DNA from: Microcaldota archaeon
GTDB taxonomy: Archaea; Micrarchaeota; Micrarchaeia; Micrarchaeales; Micrarchaeaceae
Reading direction: 5' to 3'
NCBI GenBank assembly: GCA_021799635.1
Contig: JAJZAB010000004.1
Coordinates: 1 to 60,432, forward strand
DNA length: 60,432 nucleotides
The position numbers were made by a program, and so were the translations under genes. Positions within the stretch are counted from its first letter, which is position 1, and each line of letters starts with the position of its first letter. Positions 17,935 to 26,603 of the stretch are shown in pieces. The notes below the pieces were generated by a model. That model did not search any database. It had not been told where the DNA came from and saw only the letters and a list, made by a program, of their open reading frames with translations.

Positions 17935-19640
17935 TTAATTCCCGCCTTGTTTGTGACAAAAAAACCATTTATAAACATGTACCTTGTTTTTGTTTCTTTC
18001 ATTGTGTATATCGCATCTTCTGGAGACATTACTATCGGCATGCCGTGGATATTAAAGCTTGTATTGAGGACTATGCCGCGCCCAGAGCTTCTCTTCACCT
18101 TTTTCAGGAGCCCGGCATACCTTTGGTTCTCGTTACCTACCATCTGCGGCCTCGCGGATCCGTCCACGTGCATGACCGATTTCGTGTGCTCGCGCATATT
18201 CTCCCTGACGCGATAGGCCATAGTCATGAATTTGTCGTAGCCCTTGCCATCGTACTCCAGCAAGCTGTCAACATCCTCCTCAAGCACCGATGGCGCAAAT
18301 GGCTGGAACCACTCCCTCCTCTTAACGTAAAGGTTCAGCTTATCCCTGACATCATCGGAGTCGCTGGGAGCAAGTATGCTCCTGTTGCCCAGGGCTCTTG
18401 GCCCGAATTCCATCCTGTCGTGGAACCAGAACACGTAGTTGCCCTCGCTTATCAGCTGCGCAGCGTGGGAAGCCTGCTCCTCATCAGCCTCCTCCTGTAC
18501 GCTCAGGCTCCTTTCTTTCTTCAATGACTTCTCTGTAACCGCCCCTTCGTACGCGTCGCCCAGGTACGGTGAGAATGCGTATTTCGATGCACCGTTGATG
18601 ATGTGGTTTGCGTAAAGCGCGGCGCCAAGCGCGATTCCGCCATCTCCCATGTGCGGAAATACATACCAGCGCTTCAGCGCGTCCAGCCTCCTGATCTGCA
18701 TGTTTGCCTTTACATTTGAGAAAACTCCACCCGCGAACGCGACGTCGCTTATGCCGAACCTGTCTATCGAATTGCTTACGAATTTGGCAAGTGTATTCTC
18801 GAAAAGCTGCTGGGCGAAGTAGGAGAACTGCTCCCTCGGCGTCTTCCATGCGATGCGCTGCAGTGCGTCAAACTGCCTTGCAGGCCCGTACTTACTGCGC
18901 ATTATGGTGCCTGTGACATGGAATAGCCCCTTCAACGGGTTGTCCTCTGGAGGGAACGGATATGAGTAGTCCGCCATCGCCATCACCTTTCCCTCATCTT
19001 CAAGTTCCCTCATCCCTACTATATTGGTGACCTGCTCAAAAAATATGCCGATTGAATCCCTGGCTCCTATCCTTATGTGCCTGGTCAGCTCTTTCCCGTT
19101 GAATGTGCTCACCGTAGCTGAGACTCCGTCCCCTAGTCCATCGACAGTTATGACCAGCGAGTTTTTGAACGGCGAGGTAAAAGCCGCAGTGGCGGCGTGG
19201 GCTACGTGGTGCTCAACTATGTACAGCTTGTACTTGCTGAAACCCATCCTGTCGAGCCGCCTCCTTATTAAACTGCTGCTTACCCTGTTGCATAGTGGCA
19301 ATATGCCCACGTTTGTCATAGTATATTTTAGGTTATGGCGCAGGTTTTCGAACCGCGGCCTGAGCATCTTCCTTCTCCTGAAAAGGTAGTAGTTTTCCTT
19401 CATTCTCGGGAAAATTCTTTCCAGGGTCTTTGTAAATTCTGTAGTAGTGAACGCTACATGCTTGACTTCGCCAGGCTTTATGCCAGCGTGCCTTAGCGCC
19501 GCCTGGATCGAATTCGTTGGGAAGCTCACCTCGAGCTTCCTTTTTGTGAATCTCTCCTCGTTCGCGGCGTATATTATCTGGTCGTCCCTGATAAGAGCTG
19601 CGCCAGAATCATGTCCATCCCACAAACCAAGCACATACAT
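17931..19640 (-). CDS. NodU/CmcH-type O-carbamoyltransferase
   Basis: Transfers a carbamoyl group from carbamoyl phosphate, via carbamoyl-adenylate, to a hydroxyl on a sugar or similar acceptor. The N-terminal Kae1-like domain begins MYVLGLWDGHDSGAALI and includes EERFTKRK and the metal-site HHVAHAATA. The C-terminal YrdC-like half carries FGPRALGNRSILA and FNIHGMPIV. The start is set at ATG 19640 by homology (569 aa); nine extra codons from ATG 19667 are possible, and a TATA-like tattatat near 19690 would fit either. Coupled to the GT-C gene, it probably decorates a surface glycan. A HypF role is unlikely because acylphosphatase and zinc-finger domains are absent. Confidence 0.9.
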   Translation of the reverse strand: MYVLGLWDGHDSGAALIRDDQIIYAANEERFTKRKLEVSFPTNSIQAALRHAGIKPGEVKHVAFTTTEFTKTLERIFPRMKENYYLFRRRKMLRPRFENLRHNLKYTMTNVGILPLCNRVSSSLIRRRLDRMGFSKYKLYIVEHHVAHAATAAFTSPFKNSLVITVDGLGDGVSATVSTFNGKELTRHIRIGARDSIGIFFEQVTNIVGMRELEDEGKVMAMADYSYPFPPEDNPLKGLFHVTGTIMRSKYGPARQFDALQRIAWKTPREQFSYFAQQLFENTLAKFVSNSIDRFGISDVAFAGGVFSNVKANMQIRRLDALKRWYVFPHMGDGGIALGAALYANHIINGASKYAFSPYLGDAYEGAVTEKSLKKERSLSVQEEADEEQASHAAQLISEGNYVFWFHDRMEFGPRALGNRSILAPSDSDDVRDKLNLYVKRREWFQPFAPSVLEEDVDSLLEYDGKGYDKFMTMAYRVRENMREHTKSVMHVDGSARPQMVGNENQRYAGLLKKVKRSSGRGIVLNTSFNIHGMPIVMSPEDAIYTMKETKTRYMFINGFFVTNKAGIK

Positions 19641-19842
19641 GTGATCAACAGAGAAGATGCAAAGCATTACAACGTAAACCTTAAAAACCTCAATATAATA
19701 AGATTCATATCAAAGGCTTAAAATATATCGCTGCGCGTCTGCAGCCTGCCCTACCAATCTCAAACTCGAAAGTCCGGCTAGATTGTTATGTTAGTGCTTT
19801 AATAGTGACATCAAGCTCATTAAAAAAAATCATGTTGTTCGA

Positions 19843-21819
19843 ATGTTGAAAATAAAGAACATAAAGATAAACACGCAGAGGGCGCTTTTCGTAGTTGCAT
19901 CATTCCTTTTCATAATCGAGATGAATGGTCCGATGCTGTTCAGCTCAATATCTAAGATATCTCTTCTCCTAAACGCCCTTTTCTCAATTTTATACATTGT
20001 CTATGCAATGTTTTTCATACTTTACGAAAGCGGCAGGCTGAGGAACAGGTCATACCTGGTGACGCTGCTGGCTGCAATTGTGCTGATTTTTGCAATGGTA
20101 AACTCATACGACCTGCTATTCTTGGGGTCAAATACCTATCCACTAACATTTGAGACTACGCTGACTTTCGGCGTCATACCTCTATACCTTCCAATAATAC
20201 TGTTCATATTCCTTGGCGTGAACCTCATCAGGCAGAAGTTCACCGCCAAGTACCGCCACAGGGCCAGGGCAATAGCGCTGCTCATGTTCGCCGGGGCGCT
20301 CATAATGATATTCATCCTTTTCTTTTCCAGGCTCTTCGGCGCTCAGTTCGGGCTGGACGATGAGGAATTCCTTACCCTCCATGCTGCTACGGCGCTGGCA
20401 AACGGGCACAATCCCTATACTGAAAATTTCAGCGCTGTAATATACAACGCGTACGAAAGCAACAGCGTTGGCCTGCCGACTTCTACAACTAACAACATGG
20501 TTGTAGGCGGCGTCAATTATCCCGCACTCTCCTTTCTAGTTTCGGTCCCGTTTGCTCTCGCCACCAAGCTAGGGATATTCAACTTTACTGGGACAGGCCT
20601 GACAGTCGATGTCGCAATATTCATATTCATAATGATATTTTCTATCGCCTACATACTGAAACCAGAGCACATCAGGTATCCTCCAATCCCGATAATACTG
20701 TTCATACTAATATCCATATCACTGCTTTCATCGTTTACTAATTTCCTTATGTTCGCAGTTATAATACTGGCTTTCTACTGGATAGACAGCAAATATGTAT
20801 GGATACTTCTTGGCATAGCCGCCTCGCTTCAGGAGGAACTCTGGGTTGCAGTGATTCTTTTTCTTGTATACGCATTCAGGAACCACGGAGTGGCCAGAGG
20901 TACGTATACCCTGCTCGGAACTGCACTTGTATTTCTCGCGATAAACGGGTATTTCATTGCAATCGGCCCATCTGCGTACATAAGCAATGTCTTTACCCCG
21001 GTCAATGGCTACGTACTCCCTTCAGCATACGCAATAATCGGATACATGGTCCTCATACTCTACCCGCTGACGCTCAACGCAATAAACTACCTATTCTACG
21101 CTGCAATACTGTCAGTAGTGATAATATTCGCATACTTCAATGAGAAAAATATGATATTCCTGCTTGCTTTCGTGCCTTTCCTGTTCCTCTACCATGCAAT
21201 ATCGCCGTACTTCAACTTTTTTGTAGCCGCGCTGATAGTGTCTTTATACGCGAGGGACAGGACAGCCATAAAAACAAAAGCCAAAAGCAAGGCCAGGCCG
21301 GCCAGGCTGCGCAGCCAAGCCACAGGCAATAGCCCCGTGGCTGCGTTAGCCGCCATCACACTGATAGTGATCATAATTGCCATAACGTCAGCTTTGGTAA
21401 TCCAGGCGCACAAAAAATACGAAGCCTACGGAATATCGGTCTCCGATCCAAGGCTTGCGGCATCCGCAAACTACACATTCTACAACGCCACGATTGCGTA
21501 TTCCGATACAAATCTAACCGAAATATCAATAATAATGTACGGCATGTACAGGAATGGCACAGTCCCGGCGCAATACGGCATACTTGACCAGGGCAGGATT
21601 CTGTACTCCCCGTTCCGCAACAATTCGAACCAGACCAACAGTACCCTCAGCTACAAGATAAATCCAAATATACTATACCTAAACAGCAGCAGCGGGTCAA
21701 TTAATTTCTCTACAGTTGTACCGAGCAACGCAGTGAACATAGTGGATTCGGCAGAATGCGTAATGTATTTCGGATCCTTCTACTATACGTGCCCAAAAGC
21801 CGCGATTGGCGCAAAGTGA
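19843..21819 (+). CDS. Polytopic GT-C-like membrane protein with sequon-rich ectodomain
   Basis: 658 aa with about 13-14 membrane helices. The loop GLDDEEFLTLHAATALANG, followed by HNPYT, is the paired-acid loop of GT-C/GT87-like mannosyltransferases. A Lys/Arg-rich cytosolic segment (KTKAKSKARPARLR, about 485-500) precedes the last helix and a C-terminal extracellular domain of about 125 aa with many NxS/T sites and two cysteines. The start is ATG 19843; no strong Shine-Dalgarno is present. It faces away from the carbamoyltransferase across a 200-bp gap that holds no other gene. It probably adds sugars from a lipid-phosphate donor outside the membrane; specificity unknown. Confidence 0.7.
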   Translation: MLKIKNIKINTQRALFVVASFLFIIEMNGPMLFSSISKISLLLNALFSILYIVYAMFFILYESGRLRNRSYLVTLLAAIVLIFAMVNSYDLLFLGSNTYPLTFETTLTFGVIPLYLPIILFIFLGVNLIRQKFTAKYRHRARAIALLMFAGALIMIFILFFSRLFGAQFGLDDEEFLTLHAATALANGHNPYTENFSAVIYNAYESNSVGLPTSTTNNMVVGGVNYPALSFLVSVPFALATKLGIFNFTGTGLTVDVAIFIFIMIFSIAYILKPEHIRYPPIPIILFILISISLLSSFTNFLMFAVIILAFYWIDSKYVWILLGIAASLQEELWVAVILFLVYAFRNHGVARGTYTLLGTALVFLAINGYFIAIGPSAYISNVFTPVNGYVLPSAYAIIGYMVLILYPLTLNAINYLFYAAILSVVIIFAYFNEKNMIFLLAFVPFLFLYHAISPYFNFFVAALIVSLYARDRTAIKTKAKSKARPARLRSQATGNSPVAALAAITLIVIIIAITSALVIQAHKKYEAYGISVSDPRLAASANYTFYNATIAYSDTNLTEISIIMYGMYRNGTVPAQYGILDQGRILYSPFRNNSNQTNSTLSYKINPNILYLNSSSGSINFSTVVPSNAVNIVDSAECVMYFGSFYYTCPKAAIGAK

Positions 21820-21889
21820 CGCTTCAGATTCCATAGACCTGGGCAGCGTAGGTATACGATGTAAGTAAAGCAATCCCTTCCCAGAGTCG

Positions 21890-23602
21890 TCAATCACCGC
21901 CGCTTCCAGCTGCCGAAAGGCCGTCACGCCTTTCTGCTATCTCATCCTTTACTTCACTTATGAAATCCTTTATCCCAACTCCGCTGAGCTGCTTTCCATC
22001 CCTATACCTAACAGATATGGTGTATGATTCAGCCTCCTTGCTGCCAACAACTATAATGTACGGCACGTAGCCCATCTGTGCATCCCTTATCTTGTACGAC
22101 AGGGTTCTGCCCGATAGGTCTAACCCTGTCTTTATCCCGGCCTGCACAAACTCCCTGAATACGTTCTGGGCGTGCTCTGCCGCCTGCTCCGATATCGTTA
22201 TTATCCTTGCCTGTTCCGGCGCCAGCCAGACCGGGAACTTCCCTCCATAGTGCTCCGTTATTATTCCTATAAACCTTTCAAGCGATCCCAGGATGGCCCT
22301 GTGTATGATTACGACAGGGTGCTCTTTGTCGTCAGCTCCTGTGTAGTGCAGGTCGAATCTCTGCGGAAGCTGGTAATCCACCTGAACCGTTGCGCACTGC
22401 CACTTCCTTCCCAAGGCATCGCTTATGTCGAAGTCAATTTTAGGCCCGTAAAATGCACCTTCCTTCTCTTTTATCACGTAGTCCATTTTGTTGGCCGCGA
22501 GGGCCTTCTCCAGCGCCTTGGTCGCCCTATCCCAGAGAGCCTCATCGCCAAGGTGGCTGTCCGGCATTGTTGACAGCTTGGCTTCATACCTGAACCTGAA
22601 TTTTCCGTACAGGTCATCCACCAGTCTTAGCACAGAGGTGAGCTCCTGCTCTATCTGGTCCTCCCGCATGAATATGTGCGCGTCGTCCTGGGTCATCTCC
22701 CTCACCCTGAAAAGTCCTGTCAGGGATCCGCTTATCTCATTCCTGTAGAGCTTGTCAAATATCGCCATCCTCACCGGAAGTTCCCTGTAGCTCCACTTCC
22801 TAGATTTGAATATTAGTATGGTGGATGGGCAGTTCATAGGCTTCATTCCCAGCTGCTCGTTCTCTTCGGAGCCGAACAGGAACATGTTTTCCCTGTAGTG
22901 CTCCATGTGCCCGCTAGCATGCCACAGGGCTACGTTTGCCAGGACTGGAGTGGCGATTTCCTGATAAGAATATTCCTCCAGCTTCTCCCTCTCAAGCTTG
23001 ATCAGCTCCTTGAATATTGAATAGCCTTTCTGATGCCAGTACACCATGCCTGGAGATACCTCTTGGAAGCTGAAAAGGTCAAGCCTCTCTCCTATCATCC
23101 TGTGGTCGGCTTCCTTCAGCCCTGAATATTCGCTCTTCCTTACAATCGATGTGTCAACCTTCCTTTTTTTTCCTACAGGCGATGCCTCCTCCGTCAAGCC
23201 GTAACTCCTGGACTGCTCGGCCAACGGATGCCCTTTTATATCAATGGAAAGGCTCTTGTTCCAGCCGAACGGCGCGCTATATACTTCTGCGCTGTGCTTC
23301 TGGGCTTCCTTTACCATGTACTGGAAGAGGTTCATAGCCCTCTGCGGTTCCTCCAGGTTGCTGCTCAGGTGCGCAAAAGGATACAGCAGCACCCTTCCTA
23401 TCTTGTTCTTAGCTGCAAAATCCATGCCGTCCCTCACAGCCTTGCTGCCCATCGCCTCTGTATCATCCTTCTCTATAGCCACAAGCAGCATCAGGACATT
23501 CTCAATCCTGACAGGCTTGCGCTCCGCGTGCTCATGGGCGCTTGATTCAGGCTCTATGGGCCTGAACTCTACCGATTTGGCGTCGAGCTGAAGTATCCTC
23601 AT
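21890..23602 (-). CDS. thrS: Threonyl-tRNA synthetase, archaeal type
   Basis: Charges tRNA-Thr. The 570-aa class II enzyme starts with the archaeal D-aminoacyl-tRNA deacylase-like editing domain (residues 1-140, MRILQLDAKSVEF), which removes mischarged serine. The catalytic core has motif 2 (FRVREMTQDDAHIF) and motif 3 (ILGSLERFIGIITEHYGG). Zinc ligands are the Cys in MKPMNCPST and the His in DDAHIF and VIIHRAILG. The C-terminal anticodon domain ends near AERRDG. The start is ATG 23602, where the editing domain begins; 51 upstream in-frame codons overlap the divergent cysS promoter and are rejected. Confidence 0.96.
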   Translation of the reverse strand: MRILQLDAKSVEFRPIEPESSAHEHAERKPVRIENVLMLLVAIEKDDTEAMGSKAVRDGMDFAAKNKIGRVLLYPFAHLSSNLEEPQRAMNLFQYMVKEAQKHSAEVYSAPFGWNKSLSIDIKGHPLAEQSRSYGLTEEASPVGKKRKVDTSIVRKSEYSGLKEADHRMIGERLDLFSFQEVSPGMVYWHQKGYSIFKELIKLEREKLEEYSYQEIATPVLANVALWHASGHMEHYRENMFLFGSEENEQLGMKPMNCPSTILIFKSRKWSYRELPVRMAIFDKLYRNEISGSLTGLFRVREMTQDDAHIFMREDQIEQELTSVLRLVDDLYGKFRFRYEAKLSTMPDSHLGDEALWDRATKALEKALAANKMDYVIKEKEGAFYGPKIDFDISDALGRKWQCATVQVDYQLPQRFDLHYTGADDKEHPVVIIHRAILGSLERFIGIITEHYGGKFPVWLAPEQARIITISEQAAEHAQNVFREFVQAGIKTGLDLSGRTLSYKIRDAQMGYVPYIIVVGSKEAESYTISVRYRDGKQLSGVGIKDFISEVKDEIAERRDGLSAAGSGGD

Positions 23603-23625
23603 ACTTACAACTTTGTCAACAAAGA

Positions 23626-23639
23626 TTTTTATATGCATA
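23626..23639. promoter_or_regulatory. Shared TATA region of thrS and cysS
   Basis: The 64-bp gap between the divergent synthetases contains tttttatatgcata, which reads as a TATA box on both strands. It lies 28-41 bases from the cysS ATG and 24-37 bases from the thrS ATG, so both transcripts would have very short leaders. Confidence 0.5.
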
Positions 23640-23666
23640 CAAAAAATCAGATATGGTGCATATAAA

Positions 23667-25133
23667 ATGCTCCGCCTTTTCAACACCCTAACCAGATCAA
23701 AGGAGGTCTTCAGGCCGATATCGCAAGAGATCGTTTGCATGTATACCTGCGGCATTACTGCGTACTACACCGCGCACATAGGCAACATGAGGACCTATAT
23801 AAATGAGGACATCCTGAAGAGGGTGCTCCTCCACAGGGGCTACCGTGTGAATCACGTCCAGAACATAACGGACGTCGGACATCTGGCCAGCGATGCCGGG
23901 GAAGGGGATGACAAACTGCGCCACGAGGCGGAGAAGGAAAAAAAGAGCATGAAGGAAATTGCCGACATGTACACCGCCATATTCACGGATGACCTGAATA
24001 GGCTGAACGTAATAATGCCAAACACAATGCCAAAGGCTACGGACCACATACCAGAGATGCTTGATCTGATAGCCAAGTTGGACAGGAAGGGCTATCTATA
24101 CAAGGCTGAAAACGGGATTTATTTCGACACGTCCAAGTTCGCGGGATACGGCGAACTTACGGGAATGAGCTTTGAAAGGCTTGTAAGTGAGCTCAGGGAG
24201 GGCGCCAGGGTAGAAAAGGTGGCTGGGAAACGAAACCCCACAGATTTTGCGGTTTGGCGCTTTGCATCCGGCTCAGAAAAGGAATGCATCTGGGATTCGC
24301 CATTCGGGAGAGGCTTTCCTGGCTGGCACATAGAGTGCAGCGCCATGAGCATGAAATATTTGGGTAAGCATTTCGACATCCACTGCGGCGGGATAGACCA
24401 CATACAGATACACCATACAAACGAGATAGCGCAGTCGGAAGCCGCGACAGGCGAGAAATTCGTCAACTACTGGGTACACAACAACTTCCTGGTTGTAGAT
24501 GATAAGAAGATGTCAAAGTCACTGAGGAGCATCTACTCTGTAGACCACGTTATGAAAATGGGATATTCTGCCATCGCGCTAAGGTTCTTCCTGCTTTCAG
24601 GGCACTATAGGCAGACCCTCAACTTTACGTTCGAAGCCATGTCAAATGCTGAAAAGACCATGCGCGGCATATACCAGTTCCTGGAAAGGCTTGCGTCTGC
24701 CCCAAGAGCGGAGAAATCCGCCGACTCCAGAGCGTTCATGGCCAAAATAAGAGTCAGCGTAAGAATGTTCTTCAAGAGCCTTGACGATGACCTCAATATG
24801 CCAGCCGCCCTTGCAGCGATGCACGGAGTTATAAAGGATACAAATATCAGGATTGCCGAGGGCAAGCTTAGCAGGACAGAGGCAGCCTGCGTAATTGATG
24901 GGATGATGGAGATGGACGAGGTGCTAGGCCTGGAGTTTGCCAAGCAGATTAAAAAAGGAGAGCCAAAGTCGGCATCGGAGATAGAAGCCCTAATAAATGA
25001 TAGGGATGCTGCCAGAAGGGCGAAGGACTTTGCCAAGGCAGACAGGATACGCACCATGCTAAAGCAGAAATTCCACGTTGTAGTTGAGGACACCGAAAGC
25101 GGTTCAAGATGGCACGAAGAGCAAAGCCAATAA
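23667..25133 (+). CDS. cysS: Cysteinyl-tRNA synthetase
   Basis: Class I synthetase, 488 aa. It has the zinc-site Cys in MYTCGITAYY, the HIGH variant HIGN (37-40), FPGWHIECS and HCGGIDHIQIHHTNEIAQ (split below 20 here as HCGGIDHI and HHTNEIAQSE, the remaining zinc ligands), and KKMSKS for ATP binding. The C-terminal helical anticodon domain ends after residue 480 without a further extension. The start is ATG 23667 with GGTG eight bases upstream; 18 more in-frame codons overlap the promoter. Its presence means Cys-tRNA is made directly, not through the SepRS pathway. Confidence 0.96.
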   Translation: MLRLFNTLTRSKEVFRPISQEIVCMYTCGITAYYTAHIGNMRTYINEDILKRVLLHRGYRVNHVQNITDVGHLASDAGEGDDKLRHEAEKEKKSMKEIADMYTAIFTDDLNRLNVIMPNTMPKATDHIPEMLDLIAKLDRKGYLYKAENGIYFDTSKFAGYGELTGMSFERLVSELREGARVEKVAGKRNPTDFAVWRFASGSEKECIWDSPFGRGFPGWHIECSAMSMKYLGKHFDIHCGGIDHIQIHHTNEIAQSEAATGEKFVNYWVHNNFLVVDDKKMSKSLRSIYSVDHVMKMGYSAIALRFFLLSGHYRQTLNFTFEAMSNAEKTMRGIYQFLERLASAPRAEKSADSRAFMAKIRVSVRMFFKSLDDDLNMPAALAAMHGVIKDTNIRIAEGKLSRTEAACVIDGMMEMDEVLGLEFAKQIKKGEPKSASEIEALINDRDAARRAKDFAKADRIRTMLKQKFHVVVEDTESGSRWHEEQSQ

Positions 25134-25188
25134 GACCATAAATAAAATACTTTTTATAAATATGAAAAATATGCCTTCTGAACGAAAA

Positions 25189-25200
25189 GCTTTTAAATGC
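25189..25200 (+). promoter_or_regulatory. Promoter of the pilin-like gene
   Basis: gcttttaaatgc, and a second TATA-like tttttataaatatg at 25151-25163, lie between cysS and the 133-aa membrane gene. The first would give a leader of about 30 bases containing GTGAT just before ATG 25256. Confidence 0.45.
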
Positions 25201-25255
25201 TACTGCAAAATATATCCTAATATCGGTTTTATTTGCCGATATGAAAGTGATTTGA

Positions 25256-25657
25256 ATGAACGGACTACACAAAATATACGCGAACTACAGGCTAAGAAGG
25301 ACAATACCAATGTTGGCGATGTCTTTTCTTATGGTGAGCGGATTGCTATCCTCTGTCTCTTTTTCGGCAGGAGGGATAACTACTAGCGTAACCAGCACCG
25401 TATGCGCACTATACAACACTGTGCACGATGTGATATTCTTCTTGGGCCTGGCTCTGATGATAGCAGGTGCAGCTCTGTATGCTGGATCAACAGTAATGCC
25501 GGCAACGCAGAAGGGGCAAGTGCAGGGATATGGAATGGGAATGATTATGGGAGGCATAATCGGTGTTATAATAGCACTGGCATCTCCATTCATTCTACAG
25601 ATAATAAGTGGAAGCACATCCCTTGCAGCAAGCTGCGCAGGGTACGGAACATTCTAG
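25256..25657 (+). CDS. Two-helix VirB2/CedA1-like pilin candidate
   Basis: 133 aa. A basic N-terminus (KIYANYRLRRT) and signal-like helix (residues 18-38) are followed by two membrane helices (about 57-77 and 95-117) joined by a short polar loop PATQKGQVQGYG. The mature part ends in a short Cys-containing tail. This is the layout of VirB2/TrbC and archaeal CedA1/TraV-like T4SS pilins, which are processed to two-helix subunits; similarity is by architecture, not clear sequence identity. GTGAT lies before ATG 25256. It has its own promoter and a strong terminator, as expected for a highly expressed structural subunit at the head of the membrane cluster. Confidence 0.65.
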   Translation: MNGLHKIYANYRLRRTIPMLAMSFLMVSGLLSSVSFSAGGITTSVTSTVCALYNTVHDVIFFLGLALMIAGAALYAGSTVMPATQKGQVQGYGMGMIMGGIIGVIIALASPFILQIISGSTSLAASCAGYGTF

Positions 25658-25706
25658 CTGTTCTATTGAATAGCTAGATTTTTTTTCTTTTTCTTTTTTC
25701 TTTTTT
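25653..25706 (+). terminator. Hairpin plus T-run after the pilin-like gene
   Basis: Stem tctagct (25653-25659) and agctaga (25672-25678), followed by an almost unbroken T/TC tract to 25706. The left arm includes the stop codon TAG of the 133-aa gene. Confidence 0.75.
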
Positions 25707-25799
25707 ATGCTTTATAGCGTAAGCCCTGTCAAACCTATTTATTCCTTTGCCAACCTATTATATTTTAGAGGTTTTTATGCCTATTATAGGTGTGCTTGA

Positions 25800-26531
25800 A
25801 TGACCAACGTGCTTGTATACTCAAAGGATACCTATCTTAAGCACATAGGGCACCTCCTCCTTTTCTCGATTTCCTTTATAATAGCGCTGCTAATACCGGT
25901 CTTTGCAGCCTTTCCAACATACAACGACATAGGCGCAATATTCGTAAGGACTGCTAGCATATTCGTCAACATAAACGCGTTAAGCAGCGCGATAATAGTA
26001 GCTTCTACGATGTTTTCGCTGCTGTTCCTCAGCTTCGCCATAGTGGCCATAAACATCATAGTGAAGCACAGCAGAACCCATGTAAGGATAAAAAAGGACG
26101 TGCTGGACGGGCTGGAAAAGTACACGAGCAGGGTATTTGTAGTACTCCTGATATACCTTCTGCTGGTCACCGCAGCCAACCTCATCACATACCACTACAA
26201 ATCGTCAGGAATCATCACAGCTGTTGTTGGGCTGATTTTAATTCCATTCTTCTTCTACGCCCCTTCCGCCATAGTCATAGATGATAGGAGGATATGGAGG
26301 TCCATGCGCTCCAGCGCTACATTTTTTGTAAAAAGGTTCGACTACTTCCTGCTCTGGCTTGTATTGTCAATACTTCTACTAACTCTTTTTGACTTCATAT
26401 TCATAACGATAAGCGGGACGCTGCTGTCAAGATACGCCATGCTGGTCTTCGATTCGTTGTTCATACTGCCATTCCTGGTTGTCCTGCAGAGCGAGTGCTA
26501 CATGAAAAGATTTGCGATGCTCAAACGCTGA
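25800..26531 (+). CDS. Six-helix membrane protein
   Basis: 243 aa, about six membrane helices with a basic loop (KHSRTHVRIKKDVLDGLEKY) in the middle. The pattern FYAPSAIVIDDRRIWRSMRS between helices is reminiscent of YciC/DUF7847-like and glycerophosphodiester phosphodiesterase-associated membrane domains, but I cannot assign a family firmly. GGTG lies before the ATG. A TATA-like tattatatttt (about 25759) gives it a separate promoter. It sits between the pilin candidate and the six VirB6-like genes on the same strand and may belong to the same machine; a helper in membrane insertion is only a guess. Confidence 0.65.
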   Translation: MTNVLVYSKDTYLKHIGHLLLFSISFIIALLIPVFAAFPTYNDIGAIFVRTASIFVNINALSSAIIVASTMFSLLFLSFAIVAINIIVKHSRTHVRIKKDVLDGLEKYTSRVFVVLLIYLLLVTAANLITYHYKSSGIITAVVGLILIPFFFYAPSAIVIDDRRIWRSMRSSATFFVKRFDYFLLWLVLSILLLTLFDFIFITISGTLLSRYAMLVFDSLFILPFLVVLQSECYMKRFAMLKR

Positions 26532-26562
26532 CGTTAAACCTTTTTTTTTACCTATACCATTC

Positions 26563-26570
26563 ATATAAAT
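26563..26570 (+). promoter_or_regulatory. TATA box of the VirB6-like gene array
   Basis: atataaat lies 34-41 bases before ATG 26604, within a T-rich intergenic stretch after the upstream stop. The next five genes follow with gaps of 10 bases or less, or an overlap, so one transcript of about 7.7 kb is likely. Confidence 0.5.
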
Positions 26571-26603
26571 ACCTTTTTAGCACATTTCTAGTGTTTGAGG
26601 AGT

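Noticed and set aside
17931-19640. HypF hydrogenase maturation factor
   Set aside because: The protein lacks acylphosphatase and zinc-finger domains and no hydrogenase genes are nearby; NodU/CmcH type fits better.
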